DNA of 64,000 bases from Streptomyces hiroshimensis (GTDB taxonomy: Bacteria; Actinomycetota; Actinomycetes; Streptomycetales; Streptomycetaceae): NCBI RefSeq assembly GCF_014650335.1, contig NZ_BMUT01000013.1:1-64000 (forward strand). The letters run 5' to 3'. Below, piece by piece: positions 33,424-42,732 of the stretch; the first letter of the stretch is position 1, and every line of letters starts with the position of its first letter. The translations under genes and the position numbers were made by a program. The notes beneath the pieces are model-generated. The model did not search any database and was not told the origin of the DNA. It saw nothing but the letters and a program-made list of their open reading frames with translations.

Positions 33424-34245
33424 TCAGGTCAGGTTCTTCTCCAATGCGGCGATGTACTTGCGGATCGAGTGATCGCGCACGCCGTCGCTCGCGGGCGCGA
33501 ACGCATCCGCTGTCAGGCCCTTCGCCCGGTCGGCGAGGCCGCCGAAGAGCGACATGGTCTCGTGGACCTTGCCGACGGAATCGATGTACCGCAGGGTCTC
33601 GGCGTGGGTGTACGCGGGCTCGGGTGGCAGTTGCGGCACGATGTCGTTGTTGTTCACGAACCGGAAGAGGCGCTGCTTGAAGCCCTTGTTGCACGCAGCT
33701 ACCAGCATCCGGTCGCACGTACGGGGCTGGCCGTAGGTGTAGATACCGTCGGCCAACAGCTTCGGGTCCTCCAGGTACAGCCGTGCGCCGGCGAGCATGG
33801 CGAGTGCACCGCCCAGGCTATGGCCGGTGAACCACACGGTCTGACCGTTCGTCCGGTACTCGCGGAGGGTGTCCTTCACGCCCGGGAAGATGGATTCCAG
33901 AGCCTGGCCGAAGCCGTAGTGGACGTAGCCCGTCTTCGCCGGGCCCGGCCAGGGCGGGGTCGTGGCGTCGGAGAGCCAGTCGCGGATCTGCGCGGGTTCC
34001 GTGCCCCGGAAGGCCGTAATGATCATGTCGTCGCTGGCCATCGTGAAGGCCTGGGTGTCCTCCAGCGGAAAGGGCGGCGTGAAGCGCGTCTCGTGGTGCC
34101 GCACCCGGTCGAATCCCCAGTTCCGCGCCTGGTTCTCGATGGTCGCCCGGTCCTTGTAGGAGAGGTCGGCCGCCTGGGCCAGCCAGTAGGCGTGCGCCAG
34201 GCTGTAGGTACGGGCCTTGTGGTCCATCGCGGTGGGCACGGACAC
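33424..34245 (-). CDS. Lipase family protein (class 3, alpha/beta hydrolase)
   Basis: A 273-residue fungal-type class 3 lipase-like protein. The nucleophile motif is TGHSLGGALA, and the catalytic Asp and His are likely in FRFVNNNDIVPQLPP and HAETLRYID. IITAFRGTEPAQIRDWLSD is the conserved strand/oxyanion block. No signal peptide is seen, so it is probably cytoplasmic or exported by another route. The GTG at 34245 (VSVPTAMDHKARTYS) has GGGAG upstream. The region 34246-34510, between it and thpR, is an A/T-richer divergent promoter region with no gene. Confidence 0.88.
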   Translation of the reverse strand: MSVPTAMDHKARTYSLAHAYWLAQAADLSYKDRATIENQARNWGFDRVRHHETRFTPPFPLEDTQAFTMASDDMIITAFRGTEPAQIRDWLSDATTPPWPGPAKTGYVHYGFGQALESIFPGVKDTLREYRTNGQTVWFTGHSLGGALAMLAGARLYLEDPKLLADGIYTYGQPRTCDRMLVAACNKGFKQRLFRFVNNNDIVPQLPPEPAYTHAETLRYIDSVGKVHETMSLFGGLADRAKGLTADAFAPASDGVRDHSIRKYIAALEKNLT

Positions 34246-34510
34246 GGGAGACTCCCTTTCACGGGCCGGTGACACAGAGACGTCGCATCACAGCCGTTAC
34301 CGTAAGGCCTACGCGTCAAAGAACTCCCGCACTTGATTCACTTGAAGGAGTGAGCATGGTGCGTTTCGGTCACGTAGCGCGGATGGCGTGTGAAGGTGTG
34401 GCAGCGGATGCGTCCCGGCCCCGGAGAGGGTGTCTGCCGACCGAGGCGGATGTCCGGTTCGGAGTCCCGGGAACGCCCGGAAGCCCATCCGGTCGCGTCA
34501 CACTCACTTC

Positions 34511-35104
34511 ATGCGACTCTTCGCCGCAGTGATCCCTCCTCAGGCCGCCGTCGACGAGCTGGCGGCCGAAGTGGCGCAGCTGCGCGCCGCCCTTCCCGAG
34601 CGCCGCGGTCGGCTGCGCTGGACCGATCCCGCCACGTGGCACTTCACCCTCGCCTTCCTCGGTGAGGTCGACGAGGCCCTGCTGCCCGAGCTGGGCGAGG
34701 GCCTGGCCCGCGCCGCCCACCGGCATCCGGCGCACGAGCTGCGGTTCGCCGGCGGCGGCCGGTTCGGCGACCGGATCCTGTGGGTCGGGGCGACCGGATC
34801 GCTGGAGACTCTGGCCGGACTGGCCCGCTCCACTGCCGGCGCGGTTCGGCAGGCCGGGGTGCGCATGGACGGCGCCCGGCCTTTCCACCCCCACCTCACT
34901 CTCGCCCGCGTCGCCGGGCACGTGAGCCTCCGGCCGTACGCGGAGGAACTGGCCGGGTTCCGGGGCCGCCGGTGGCGCGTCGAGCACCTGGAACTGATGC
35001 GCAGCCATCTGGCCGGGGGCGGGAGCGGGGCCCGGGGCGGGGGTGAACGTCCCCGGTACGAGACCGTGGCGGCCTGGCCCCTGGGCACCCGGCGGGCCTC
35101 CTGA
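34511..35104 (+). CDS. thpR: RNA 2',3'-cyclic phosphodiesterase
   Basis: A 197-residue 2H phosphoesterase of the ThpR (LigT) family. The two catalytic HxTx motifs are WHFTLAFLG and FHPHLTLARV, and it begins MRLFAAVIPP as family members do. It opens 2',3'-cyclic phosphates on RNA to 2'-phosphates. It is cytoplasmic. Its stop codon directly abuts the end of the convergent GlxA-type regulator with no gap. Confidence 0.92.
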   Translation: MRLFAAVIPPQAAVDELAAEVAQLRAALPERRGRLRWTDPATWHFTLAFLGEVDEALLPELGEGLARAAHRHPAHELRFAGGGRFGDRILWVGATGSLETLAGLARSTAGAVRQAGVRMDGARPFHPHLTLARVAGHVSLRPYAEELAGFRGRRWRVEHLELMRSHLAGGGSGARGGGERPRYETVAAWPLGTRRAS

Positions 35105-36151
35105 TCAGGCCGTCAGCTGATCTTCTCCGCCGGCCCGACGACGATCCCTTCCGGACCCCGGACGCAGCAGAGCCGGTAGCGGGGTCTGGGCAGAGCCGGC
35201 CTCAGGCGGGCGTCGGCCGAAGGATCGCCGGTAGGTGTGGGGGCTGACGCCGGTCGTTCGTTTGAAGCGGTCGCGGAAGGCGGTCGGGGATCCGAAGCCG
35301 ACCTGGGCGCCGATGCGTTCGACCGAGTGCTGCGTGGTTTCCAGGAGGTGCTGGGCCCGGCGGATGCGGGCGCGGTGGAGCCACTGGAGCGGGGTGGTGC
35401 CGGTGTGCTCGCGGAACCGGCGGATCAGTGTCCTGGTGCTCAAGCCGGCGTGGGTGGCGATGTCGTCGAGCGCAAGGTGGCGGGCGAGGTTGTCCTGGAG
35501 CCAGATGAGCAGGGGTTCCAGCGTGGAGCCCCGAGGGGCGGGCGCGTGGTCGTGGACGATGAACTGCGCCTGCCCGCCTTCGCGCTCCAGGGGCATCACG
35601 GACAGCCGCGCGGCGTCGGCGGCGACGGCCGACCCGTAGTCGCGGCGGATCATATGCAGGCACAGGTCCAGCCCGGCTGCGGCCCCGGCCGAGGTGAGGA
35701 ACTGCCCGTTGTCGACGTACAGCACGTCCGGGTCGACCCTGAGCTCGGGGTAGGTGGCGGCCAGCAGGTCGGCCGCGATCCAGTGGGTGGTGACACGCAG
35801 GCCGTTGAGCAGGCCGGTTGCGGCGAGAGGGAACGTGCCCGTGCAGATGGAGGCGATGCGGGTGCCGGCCTGCGCCGCTGCGCGCAGTGCCTCGCGGACG
35901 TCGTCGGGGAGGGGCGCCGCGGGATCGGCGGTGCCGGGCACGACGACGGTGTCGGCCCCGCGGAGCCCTTCCAGGTCCCACGGGGCGCGTAGCGCGAAGA
36001 CTCCGGCGTCGGTCTCCGGCCGCGTGGCGCAGACCCGGACCTGGTAGCCGGCGCGTCCGTCCGGCAGGCGAGTGCGGGCGAAGACCTCGATGGGGGTGGA
36101 CAGGTCGAACGGGATGACCTGGTCCAGCGCGAGTACGGCGACGGTGTGCAT
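35105..36151 (-). CDS. GlxA family transcriptional regulator (DJ-1/PfpI-AraC)
   Basis: A 348-residue regulator. The N-terminal half is an enzyme-like DJ-1/PfpI sensor domain (HTVAVLALDQVIPFDLSTP, ICTGTFPLAATGLLNG), and the C-terminus is an AraC/XylS double helix-turn-helix (LDDIATHAGLSTRTLIRRF, RAQHLLETTQHSVERIGAQ, GFGSPTAFRDRF). The ATG at 36149-36151 starts the DJ-1 strand; an upstream Met adds only seven residues. It is divergent from a separate DJ-1 protein at 36491 across a gap that contains a 12-bp tandem repeat. Confidence 0.92.
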   Translation of the reverse strand: MHTVAVLALDQVIPFDLSTPIEVFARTRLPDGRAGYQVRVCATRPETDAGVFALRAPWDLEGLRGADTVVVPGTADPAAPLPDDVREALRAAAQAGTRIASICTGTFPLAATGLLNGLRVTTHWIAADLLAATYPELRVDPDVLYVDNGQFLTSAGAAAGLDLCLHMIRRDYGSAVAADAARLSVMPLEREGGQAQFIVHDHAPAPRGSTLEPLLIWLQDNLARHLALDDIATHAGLSTRTLIRRFREHTGTTPLQWLHRARIRRAQHLLETTQHSVERIGAQVGFGSPTAFRDRFKRTTGVSPHTYRRSFGRRPPEAGSAQTPLPALLRPGSGRDRRRAGGEDQLTA

Positions 36152-36381
36152 GGCAGGAACATACGTGGCCACCGTGCGGGCGCGGCGGGTCCCGGAGGCC
36201 TTCTCATGGCCTGCTTATGCCTGTTCATCAGCCTTCTGCAGCGCGCAGCAGCGTGCTCCACAGCGGCTGGCAATTTTCCGTGGAAAGGTGGCACTCACGC
36301 CACTGGGATGCGTGTCGGCGCTTGCATATCGTCGGGGCCGGGGCCGGGACAGACCGGCTGTAAACCCACCCGGACCTCCAT

Positions 36382-36465
36382 CCGGATCCGCTTCCGGATC
36401 CGCTTCCGGATCCGCTTCCGGATCCGCTTCCGGATCCGCTTCCGGATCCGCTTCCGGATCCGCTT
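36382..36465. repeat. Seven perfect 12-bp tandem repeats
   Basis: Seven exact copies of CCGGATCCGCTT, followed by a partial copy. Each unit contains the palindrome CGGATCCG. It lies in the 339-bp gap (36152-36490) between the GlxA-type regulator and the DJ-1 gene, ending 25 bp before the DJ-1 start codon. On the other strand it could encode a Ser-Gly run, but no gene is supported. It may be an iterated operator or a slippage minisatellite. Confidence 0.9.
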
Positions 36466-36490
36466 CCGAAACCCATCCGAAGGACATTCC

Positions 36491-37213
36491 ATGCACGCAC
36501 AGATCGTCTTGTTCGACGGCTGCGATCCGCTCGACGTCATCGCCCCCTACGAAGTCCTGTACGCCGGGGGCGCGGCGTCAGGCGGAGCGGTGAGCGTGGA
36601 GCTGGTGTCCGCCGAAGGGCCGCGCGAGGTGGTGAGCGGCACCGGGGGCATGCCTCTGCGGGCCACGGCCGCGCTGGACCTCGCGCGGGCGGACCTGGTC
36701 CTCGTCCCCGGCGCCTCCGGCCGCCTCGGCGAGCCCGGGGAGTCCGACGAAGCATCCGGTGAAATCCCCGGCGACGAACTCCCCGGCGACGGCGCGCAAA
36801 CGGGTGCGCCGCAGGACGAATTCATCTCCGTGTTGCTGGACCGCGCCCTCACCACCGCCCTCCCCGGGCTGCTGAAGGAGGCAATGGACCGTACGGACGT
36901 GACGGTCGCCACGGTCTGCGGCGGCTCCCTCCTCCTGGCGATGGCCGGACTGCTGGAGGGCCGCTATGCGACCACCCATCACACGGGCATGGACACGCTC
37001 GCCGCCACCGGCGCCCACGCGGTCCACGCGCGTGTCGTGGACGACGGCGACCTCGTCACCGGTGCGAGCGTCACCTCCGGGCTCGACCTGAGCCTGTACC
37101 TGCTGGAGCGCGAGGTCGGCCCCCGGATCGCCCATGCCGTCGAGGAGTTGTTCGCCCACGAGCGCCGCGGCACCGTCTGGCGGCCCGACGGGCCCGTGCC
37201 GGCCGGTCTGTGA
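36491..37213 (+). CDS. DJ-1/PfpI family protein (isonitrile hydratase-like)
   Basis: A 240-residue DJ-1/PfpI protein beginning HAQIVLFDGCDPLDVIAPYE. The nucleophile elbow is VATVCGGSLLLAMAGLLEG, and the end is typical (TGASVTSGLDLSLYLLEREVG). The pattern resembles isonitrile hydratase and related enzymes, although the Cys is followed by Gly rather than Thr. An insertion of about 25 acidic residues (GEPGESDEASGEIPGDE) lies after strand 4. The ATG at 36491 has AAGGA upstream. It faces a GlxA-type regulator that shares the same fold, so regulator and enzyme may recognise related ligands. Confidence 0.85.
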   Translation: MHAQIVLFDGCDPLDVIAPYEVLYAGGAASGGAVSVELVSAEGPREVVSGTGGMPLRATAALDLARADLVLVPGASGRLGEPGESDEASGEIPGDELPGDGAQTGAPQDEFISVLLDRALTTALPGLLKEAMDRTDVTVATVCGGSLLLAMAGLLEGRYATTHHTGMDTLAATGAHAVHARVVDDGDLVTGASVTSGLDLSLYLLEREVGPRIAHAVEELFAHERRGTVWRPDGPVPAGL

Positions 37214-37242
37214 CCACGCGCCTCCGGGGCAGGTAAGCGGCG

Positions 37243-38568
37243 TCATCCAGGCCTTCGGTCTCTGTCGTCCCTGCATGCCACGCCAATGGCCGCGCCGCGT
37301 TCGCTGCTTTCCTCCTCGCCCTCGTTTCCGCCGGCGCGCAGAAAGTCCTCGGCGACCGCGCAGTGCAGGGCGACGCCGGCGGCCAACGCACCCTCGTCGT
37401 GGATCACGCGGTCGGAGTGGTTGTCCGGAACCGCCCCCGGCACGCCGCCGGGCGGGCAGGCTCCCAGGAACACCATCGCGCCGGGCACACGCTGCAGGAC
37501 GTACGAGAAGTCCTCGCCGCCCATCGTGGCGTGGGGGAGCTCGTGCACGTGGGAGGGGCCGAGCGCGGCAGCCGCCGCACGGCGCACCAGCGCGGTGAAC
37601 ACGGGGTCGTTCTGCACCGTGGGGTATCCCTCGGGGAGTTCTACTTCGGCGGTCATGCCATGGGCGGCGGCCACCCCCTCGGCCACGCGCGTGATGCCCT
37701 CGCGCACCGTGCGGCGGCTCGCCTCGGAGAGCGTGCGGTACGTCCCGGACAGCTCCGCGGTCTCCGGGATGATGTTGAACGCGCTGCCCGCCCGGATCGT
37801 GGTGATCGTAAGGACCGCGGGCTCGACGATGCCGACGGTCCGGGTGATCATGGTCTGGAGGGCCTGGACGATCTCGCAGGCGACCGGGACCGGATCGAGC
37901 ACCCGGTGGGGGGCCGCCGCGTGCCCGCTCCGGCCCCTGACCACGATCCGCACTACGTCGGCGGCGGCGTACTGCGTGCCCGGCCGGACGTGGACGGTGC
38001 ACGTCTCGTTGCGGGCGTTGACGTGCAGGGCGAACGCCGCATCGACCGCCGTGCCGTCGGCCGGGGTGAGCAACCCCTCCTCGATCATGGGCAGGGCCCC
38101 GCCGCCGGTCTCCTCCGCGGGCTGGAACATGAAGACCACCCGCCCCGCCAGCCGGTCCCTGCGGGCGCTGAGCAGCCGCGCGGCACCGACGAGCATGGCG
38201 GTGTGCGCGTCGTGCCCGCACGCGTGCATGACGCCGGGTACCTGGGAGGCGAAGTCGAGACCGGTGTTCTCCTGCTGCGGCAGGGCGTCCATGTCCGCGC
38301 GCAGCAGCAGAGTCCGCCCGGGCCGCCCGCTGTCGAGCACCGCCACCACCGAGCTCAGCTGCCTGCCGAGCGTCACCGTCAGGCCCAGGCCTTCGAGGGC
38401 CTCCAGGATCGCCTGCTGGGTACGGGGCAGGTGCGCGCCCACTTCCGGGGTGCGGTGGATCCGGCGCCGCAATGCCACGACATCGGGCAGCAGCTTCCGC
38501 GCCTCGGCCAGAAGGCCGGACTCCGGCCGGACGGGCCCGGTTCCGTCGATCAGCACGCGCGCCTCCAC
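37243..38568 (-). CDS. M20 family amidohydrolase (aminoacylase-like)
   Basis: An approximately 441-residue peptidase M20D enzyme like IAA-amino acid hydrolases. Metal and catalytic motifs are LLRADMDALP, MHACGHDAHTAML, FMFQPAEETGGGALPMIEEG and PHATMGGEDFSYVL, with the dimerisation domain RSGHAAAPHRVLDPV between. It hydrolyses N-acyl amino acids; the acyl group is unknown. The GTG at 38568 (VEARVLIDG) is chosen, with GGAGG upstream; the frame stays open to 38673. The C-terminal 25 residues are a charged extension. Confidence 0.85.
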   Translation of the reverse strand: MEARVLIDGTGPVRPESGLLAEARKLLPDVVALRRRIHRTPEVGAHLPRTQQAILEALEGLGLTVTLGRQLSSVVAVLDSGRPGRTLLLRADMDALPQQENTGLDFASQVPGVMHACGHDAHTAMLVGAARLLSARRDRLAGRVVFMFQPAEETGGGALPMIEEGLLTPADGTAVDAAFALHVNARNETCTVHVRPGTQYAAADVVRIVVRGRSGHAAAPHRVLDPVPVACEIVQALQTMITRTVGIVEPAVLTITTIRAGSAFNIIPETAELSGTYRTLSEASRRTVREGITRVAEGVAAAHGMTAEVELPEGYPTVQNDPVFTALVRRAAAAALGPSHVHELPHATMGGEDFSYVLQRVPGAMVFLGACPPGGVPGAVPDNHSDRVIHDEGALAAGVALHCAVAEDFLRAGGNEGEEESSERGAAIGVACRDDRDRRPG

Positions 38569-38718
38569 AACAAGCGGTTCGTCCTCCGCGAGGGCGCCGG
38601 CAGGATGCGGCAGCGGTCGCCGACGCCATGAGACCACATGCGGACAATCGCCGACAGAGCGTCTCCACGACAACCGCGGCGAGCGACGGCCCGGCGCCCC
38701 GACCCGGCCGGCCGGTCA

Positions 38719-38774
38719 GGCCCGGCCGCCTGCGGCCTGCCCGATTCCTTGGGGCGGGCCGCAGGCGCCGGGCG
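38719..38774 (-). terminator. Hairpin terminator downstream of htpG
   Basis: GCCTGCGGCCTGCCC (38728-38742) pairs with GGGCGGGCCGCAGGC (38752-38766) with one mismatch, extended outward by GCCCGGC and GCCGGGC. It lies 9-64 bases past the htpG stop. Confidence 0.65.
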
Positions 38775-38782
38775 GAGCCGGG

Positions 38783-40693
38783 CTACAGGCTGCGCTCCAG
38801 ACGGTCCGCCATCAGCTTGACGAAACGGGCCGGCTCCTTCGGCTGACCGCCCTCGGCGAGCACGGCCAGGCCGTGCAGCAGCTCGGCGGTCTCGGCGAGG
38901 CCCGTGCGGTCCTCGCGCTCCTTGTACGCCTGGTTGAGGCCCTTCACCAGCCGGTGACCGGGGTTGAGCTCCAGGATCCGCTTGGCGCGGGGCACTTCCT
39001 GTCCCATCGCGCGGTACATGTTCTCCAGAGCCGGGGTCAGGTCGTGCGCGTCGGAGACGACGCAGGCCGGGGAGACCGTGAGGCGGGAGGACAGGCGCAC
39101 CTCCTTGATGTCCTCGCCCAGTTGCTCCTTCATCCAGCCGAGCAGCCCGGCGTACTCCTCGGTCTGCTTCTCCCGCTCGCCGCCGGGGGCGTCCTCGTCC
39201 TTGGCGTCGAGGTCGATCCGGCCCTTGGCGACGGACTTGAGCTTCTTGCCCTCGTACTCGCCGACGGCGTCGGCCCACACCTCGTCGACGGGGTCGGTGA
39301 GCAGCAGCACCTCGATGCCCCGGTCCCGGAACGCCTCCATGTGCGGGGAGTTCTCGATGCTCTGCCGGGACTCGCCGGTCAGGTAGTAGATGTCGGCCTG
39401 CGCGTCGTCCATCCGTTCCACGTACTGCTTGAGCGTGGTCGGCTCGGTGTCGTGGTGGGTGCTTGCGAACGACGCGACGGTGAGGATGGCGTCGCGGTTC
39501 TCCGGGTCGGTGACCAGCCCCTCCTTCAGGGCCGTACCGAACTCCCGCCAGAACGTGGCGTAGCGGTCCTGGTCCTTGGTCATCATTTCCTTGACCGTGG
39601 ACAGGACCTTCTTCGTCAGCCGTCGCCGCATCATCTCGATGTGGCGGTCCTGCTGGAGGATCTCGCGGGACACGTTGAGCGGGAGGTCCGCGGCGTCGAC
39701 GACGCCCTTGACGAAGCGGAGGTACGGCGGCAGCAGCGCCTCGCAGTCGTCCATGATGAACACGCGCCTGACGTACAGCTGCACGCCGCGCTTGGAGTCC
39801 CGCGCGAACAGGTCGTGGGGTGCGTGGGCGGGGAGGAAGAGCAGGGCCTGGTACTCGAAGGTGCCCTCCGCCTGGAGCCGGATCGTCTCCAGGGGCTCGC
39901 GCCAGTCGTGGCCGATGTGCTTGTACAGCTCGTGGTACTCGTCGTCGGACACCTCGTCGCGCGGGCGGGCCCACAGCGCCTTCATGGAGTTGAGCGTCTC
40001 GGGTTCGGGTGTCCCGTCGCTCTCGCCGGCGCTTGCAGAGCCCTCGGGCATCATCCGGACGGGCCAGGTGATGAAGTCCGAGTACCGCTTGACGATCTCC
40101 CTGATCTTCCACGGGGAGGTGTAGTCGTGAAGCTGGTTCTCCGGGTCGGCCGGCTTGAGGTGGAGGGTGACCGAGGTGCCCTGCGGGGCGTCGTCGGCCG
40201 TCTCCAGCGTGTACGTGCCCTCGCCGCGCGACGTCCAGCGGGTGCCCCGGCTCTCGCCGGCGCGCCGGGTCGTCAGGGTGACCTCGTCCGCCACCATGAA
40301 GCCGGCGTAGAACCCGACGCCGAACTGGCCGATGAGGCCCTCCGCCCCGGCCGCGTCCTTGGCCTCCTGCAGCTCCTGGAGGAACGTGGCGGTGCCCGAG
40401 TTGGCGATCGTGCCGATGAGCCGCCCGACCTCGTCGTACGACATCCCGATGCCGTTGTCCCGCACGGTGAGGGTACGGGTGTCGCTGTCGATGTCGATCT
40501 CGATGTGCAGGTCGGACACGTCGGCGTCGAGCGAGTCGTCCCAGAGCTTCTCCAAGCGCAGCTTGTCCAGCGCGTCGGAGGCGTTGGAGACGAGCTCCCG
40601 CAGGAAGACGTCCTTGTTCGAGTAGACCGAGTGGATCATCAGCTGCAGCAGCTGACGGGCCTCCACCTGAAACTCAAACGTTTCAGTCGCCAT
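38783..40693 (-). CDS. htpG: Molecular chaperone HtpG (Hsp90)
   Basis: A 636-residue bacterial Hsp90. The N-terminal GHKL ATPase has [40 protein letters not shown] and [13 protein letters not shown]; the middle domain has [17 protein letters not shown] and [18 protein letters not shown] with the conserved Arg. It is a full-length cytoplasmic ATP-dependent chaperone. The ATG at 40691-40693 begins [19 protein letters not shown] as in the family. No HAIR or CIRCE element is obvious upstream. Confidence 0.97.
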
Positions 40694-40890
40694 GTTCGCG
40701 AATACCTCACAGGTCCTATCACCAGAACTGATCGAGGCCACTGTAAAACACCACGTCAGGACAGCGGCCGGGATTGCGGGAACGGTGGCTGGATCCGCAC
40801 CGGAGGCCCCCCTTGCCGGTCCCCCGCACAACACGCCATGCGCGCCCGATGGACGGGCATTCCGGCCCGGAGTCGGGTCTACTCGTCCCT

Positions 40891-41370
40891 GTGCGCATCA
40901 CTGACAAGATCAAGCCCTTCCTCTGGTACGACGGCCGGGCCGAGGAGGCCGTCGCCCACTACGTATCGGTCTTCGACGACTCACGCGTCGTCGCGGTGCA
41001 GCACTACGGCGAGGCGGGCCCGGGTGAGCCGGGGTCCGTCATGACCGTCGAGTTCGAGCTCGCGGGCCGGCGCTTCGTCGCGCTCAACGGCGGACCGCAG
41101 TTCACCTTCACCGAGGCCGTCTCGTTCAGCGTCGACTGCGCGGACCAGGAGGAGGTCGACCGGCTCTGGGCCCGGCTGGGCGAGGGCGGCGAGGAGGGCC
41201 CCTGCGGGTGGCTCAAGGACAAGTTCGGCCTGTCCTGGCAGATCACCCCGCGCCGGCTCATCGAACTGCTGGCCGACCCGGACCGGGCCGCGGCGAACCG
41301 CGTCATGCAGGCCATGATGAACATGCGCAAGATCGACATTCAGGGGCTGGAGGACGCCTACCGGGGCTGA
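40891..41370 (+). CDS. VOC/PhnB-like protein (3-demethylubiquinone 3-methyltransferase domain name)
   Basis: A 159-residue glyoxalase/VOC-fold protein beginning ITDKIKPFLWYDGRAEEAVA. The pattern GSVMTVEFELAGRRFVALNGG and LKDKFGLSWQITPR is that of the PhnB-like family that databases name 3-demethylubiquinone-9 3-methyltransferase, although methyltransferase activity is doubtful. The GTG at 40891 matches the family's N-terminus. Function unknown. Confidence 0.88.
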   Translation: MRITDKIKPFLWYDGRAEEAVAHYVSVFDDSRVVAVQHYGEAGPGEPGSVMTVEFELAGRRFVALNGGPQFTFTEAVSFSVDCADQEEVDRLWARLGEGGEEGPCGWLKDKFGLSWQITPRRLIELLADPDRAAANRVMQAMMNMRKIDIQGLEDAYRG

Positions 41371-41396
41371 AGAGACAGGGCCCGGGCCGGAGGACC

Positions 41397-42572
41397 ATGC
41401 GCCTGCCAAAAGCCGTAGAGAGATACGCCGCGGCCGCTCTGCTCTCCGTACTCTCCGCGCTCTGCGCCTTCCCGCTCCCGGGGTCCGCCCCGGCCGCCGG
41501 ACCCCCACGCGTCGTGGAGGTACGCCCCGCCCGCACCCTCGATGCGGCCTTCGGGACGTACGCCGACCACGGCCGTTCACCGCGCCACTGGACCGGCGGG
41601 GACAGCACGTACTCCGTGCCGGCCCCGGGCGGTGAACTGTGGGTGTTCTCCGACACGTTCCTCGGCACGGTACGGCCCGACGGCTCACGCTCCCCCACGG
41701 TGGGCGAGGGCGGGACGACCCCCTTCCTGCACAACAGCTTCGTGCTGTGGACCGCGCACGGCCCGCGCACGGTGACCGGCCGGGACCGGACCGGCCAGCC
41801 CGCGCCTCCGGTGACCGGCTCCGACCGTGCGTCCTGGTACTGGGCACGCGCGGGCATCCGCGACGGTCACGGCGTGAGCGTCGTCTACGCCCGCTATACG
41901 CGAACAGGCAGCGGTCCGCTGGACATCGCCTGGCGAGGCAACGTGCTGGCCAGGTTCCGCGCCGGCGTCTACAGCCGGCCGGCGTCCGTCACCCCGCTGC
42001 CGTCCTCCGCCCGCATCGCGTGGGGTGCCTGGCTGGAATCTCAAGGCAGGTACACGTACATCTACGGAACCGAGCGCACCCCCGAGGGCCGCAGCCGTCT
42101 GCGGCTCGCCCGGGTCACCGGCCGCGATCTGCGACGTCCCTGGCAGTACCGGACGGCGCGCGGCCTGTGGTCCGGTCGTGAGGCGGACGCCGCCCGGCTG
42201 TCCGGTCCCGGAGGCGCGCTGTTCACCTCGGACGAGCTCAGCGTGGTGCGGCACGGATCCTGGTACGCGCTGGTGACCCAGCGTGCGGATGTGCCGTTCA
42301 GCGCCGAGACGCAGATCGCCTGGTCCCGCTCCCCCGGCGGCCCCTTCACCCGGCCCCGGACGGTGTACACGGCGCCGGAGGCCGGGCCGAAGGGCACGTA
42401 CCGCAACCCGAATGTCATCGCCTACAACCCGCACGAGCATCCGGAACTCGAACGCGGCCGCGGCGACATCGTGGTCTCCTACAACGTCAACAGCCTCGCC
42501 CCGGCCGATGTCATCCGCCGGACCGGCATCTACCGGCCCCGATTCCTGCGCCTGACCGTCTCGCCGCGCTGA
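41397..42572 (+). CDS. Secreted protein, DUF4185-like / beta-propeller
   Basis: A 391-residue exported protein with a signal peptide (YAAAALLSVLSALCAFPLPG, cleavage near APAAG). The mature protein has repeated strands such as GGDSTYSVPAPGGELWVFSD, FLHNSFVLWT and EWGAWLESQGRYTYIYGTE-like WGAWLESQGRYTYIYG, ending with GTYRNPNVIAYNPHEH and DIVVSYNVNS. These resemble DUF4185 and glycoside-hydrolase propeller proteins; I cannot name a catalytic residue. GGAGG lies just before the ATG. It ends 160 bp upstream of the large polyketide operon and has the same direction, but the repeats at 42585-42619 suggest a separate promoter there. Confidence 0.75.
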   Translation: MRLPKAVERYAAAALLSVLSALCAFPLPGSAPAAGPPRVVEVRPARTLDAAFGTYADHGRSPRHWTGGDSTYSVPAPGGELWVFSDTFLGTVRPDGSRSPTVGEGGTTPFLHNSFVLWTAHGPRTVTGRDRTGQPAPPVTGSDRASWYWARAGIRDGHGVSVVYARYTRTGSGPLDIAWRGNVLARFRAGVYSRPASVTPLPSSARIAWGAWLESQGRYTYIYGTERTPEGRSRLRLARVTGRDLRRPWQYRTARGLWSGREADAARLSGPGGALFTSDELSVVRHGSWYALVTQRADVPFSAETQIAWSRSPGGPFTRPRTVYTAPEAGPKGTYRNPNVIAYNPHEHPELERGRGDIVVSYNVNSLAPADVIRRTGIYRPRFLRLTVSPR

Positions 42573-42584
42573 ACCACCGGGGTT

Positions 42585-42619
42585 CGGGGTCAAGACCACC
42601 CGGGCCCGGGGTCAAGACC
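42585..42619 (+). promoter_or_regulatory. Two direct repeats 22 bp apart upstream of the polyketide operon
   Basis: CGGGGTCAAGACC occurs at 42585-42597 and again, identically, at 42607-42619. The 22-bp period is two helical turns. Direct TCAAG/TCGAG heptamers spaced by 11 or 22 bp are the known binding pattern for SARP activators in Streptomyces. The first start codon of the operon is 114 bp further on. No SARP gene lies in this window. Confidence 0.5.
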
Positions 42620-42732
42620 TGCTTACGCGTGCTCCCTCCTGTGCGCGTGCGCCCCCTGTGTGCGCTCTGTCGCAGACATCTCAGAGGGGCTGTCATGGAA
42701 TGCCGGGTCTCCCCTTGCAGAGGAGTGTCTCC

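Noticed and set aside
36382..36465. Possible CRISPR array
   Set aside because: The repeats are contiguous 12-mers without spacers, and no cas genes are present.
36215..36540. Minus-strand frames across the 12-bp repeat encoding Ser-Gly, Lys-Arg-Ile or Ala-Asp-Pro-Glu repeats
   Set aside because: All three frames stay open simply because a 12-bp unit repeats without stops; no start site or flanking protein sequence supports a gene.
37286..41044. A plus-strand open frame of about 1250 codons opposite the M20 and htpG genes
   Set aside because: Antisense to unmistakable htpG and M20 motifs; the translation is not protein-like.
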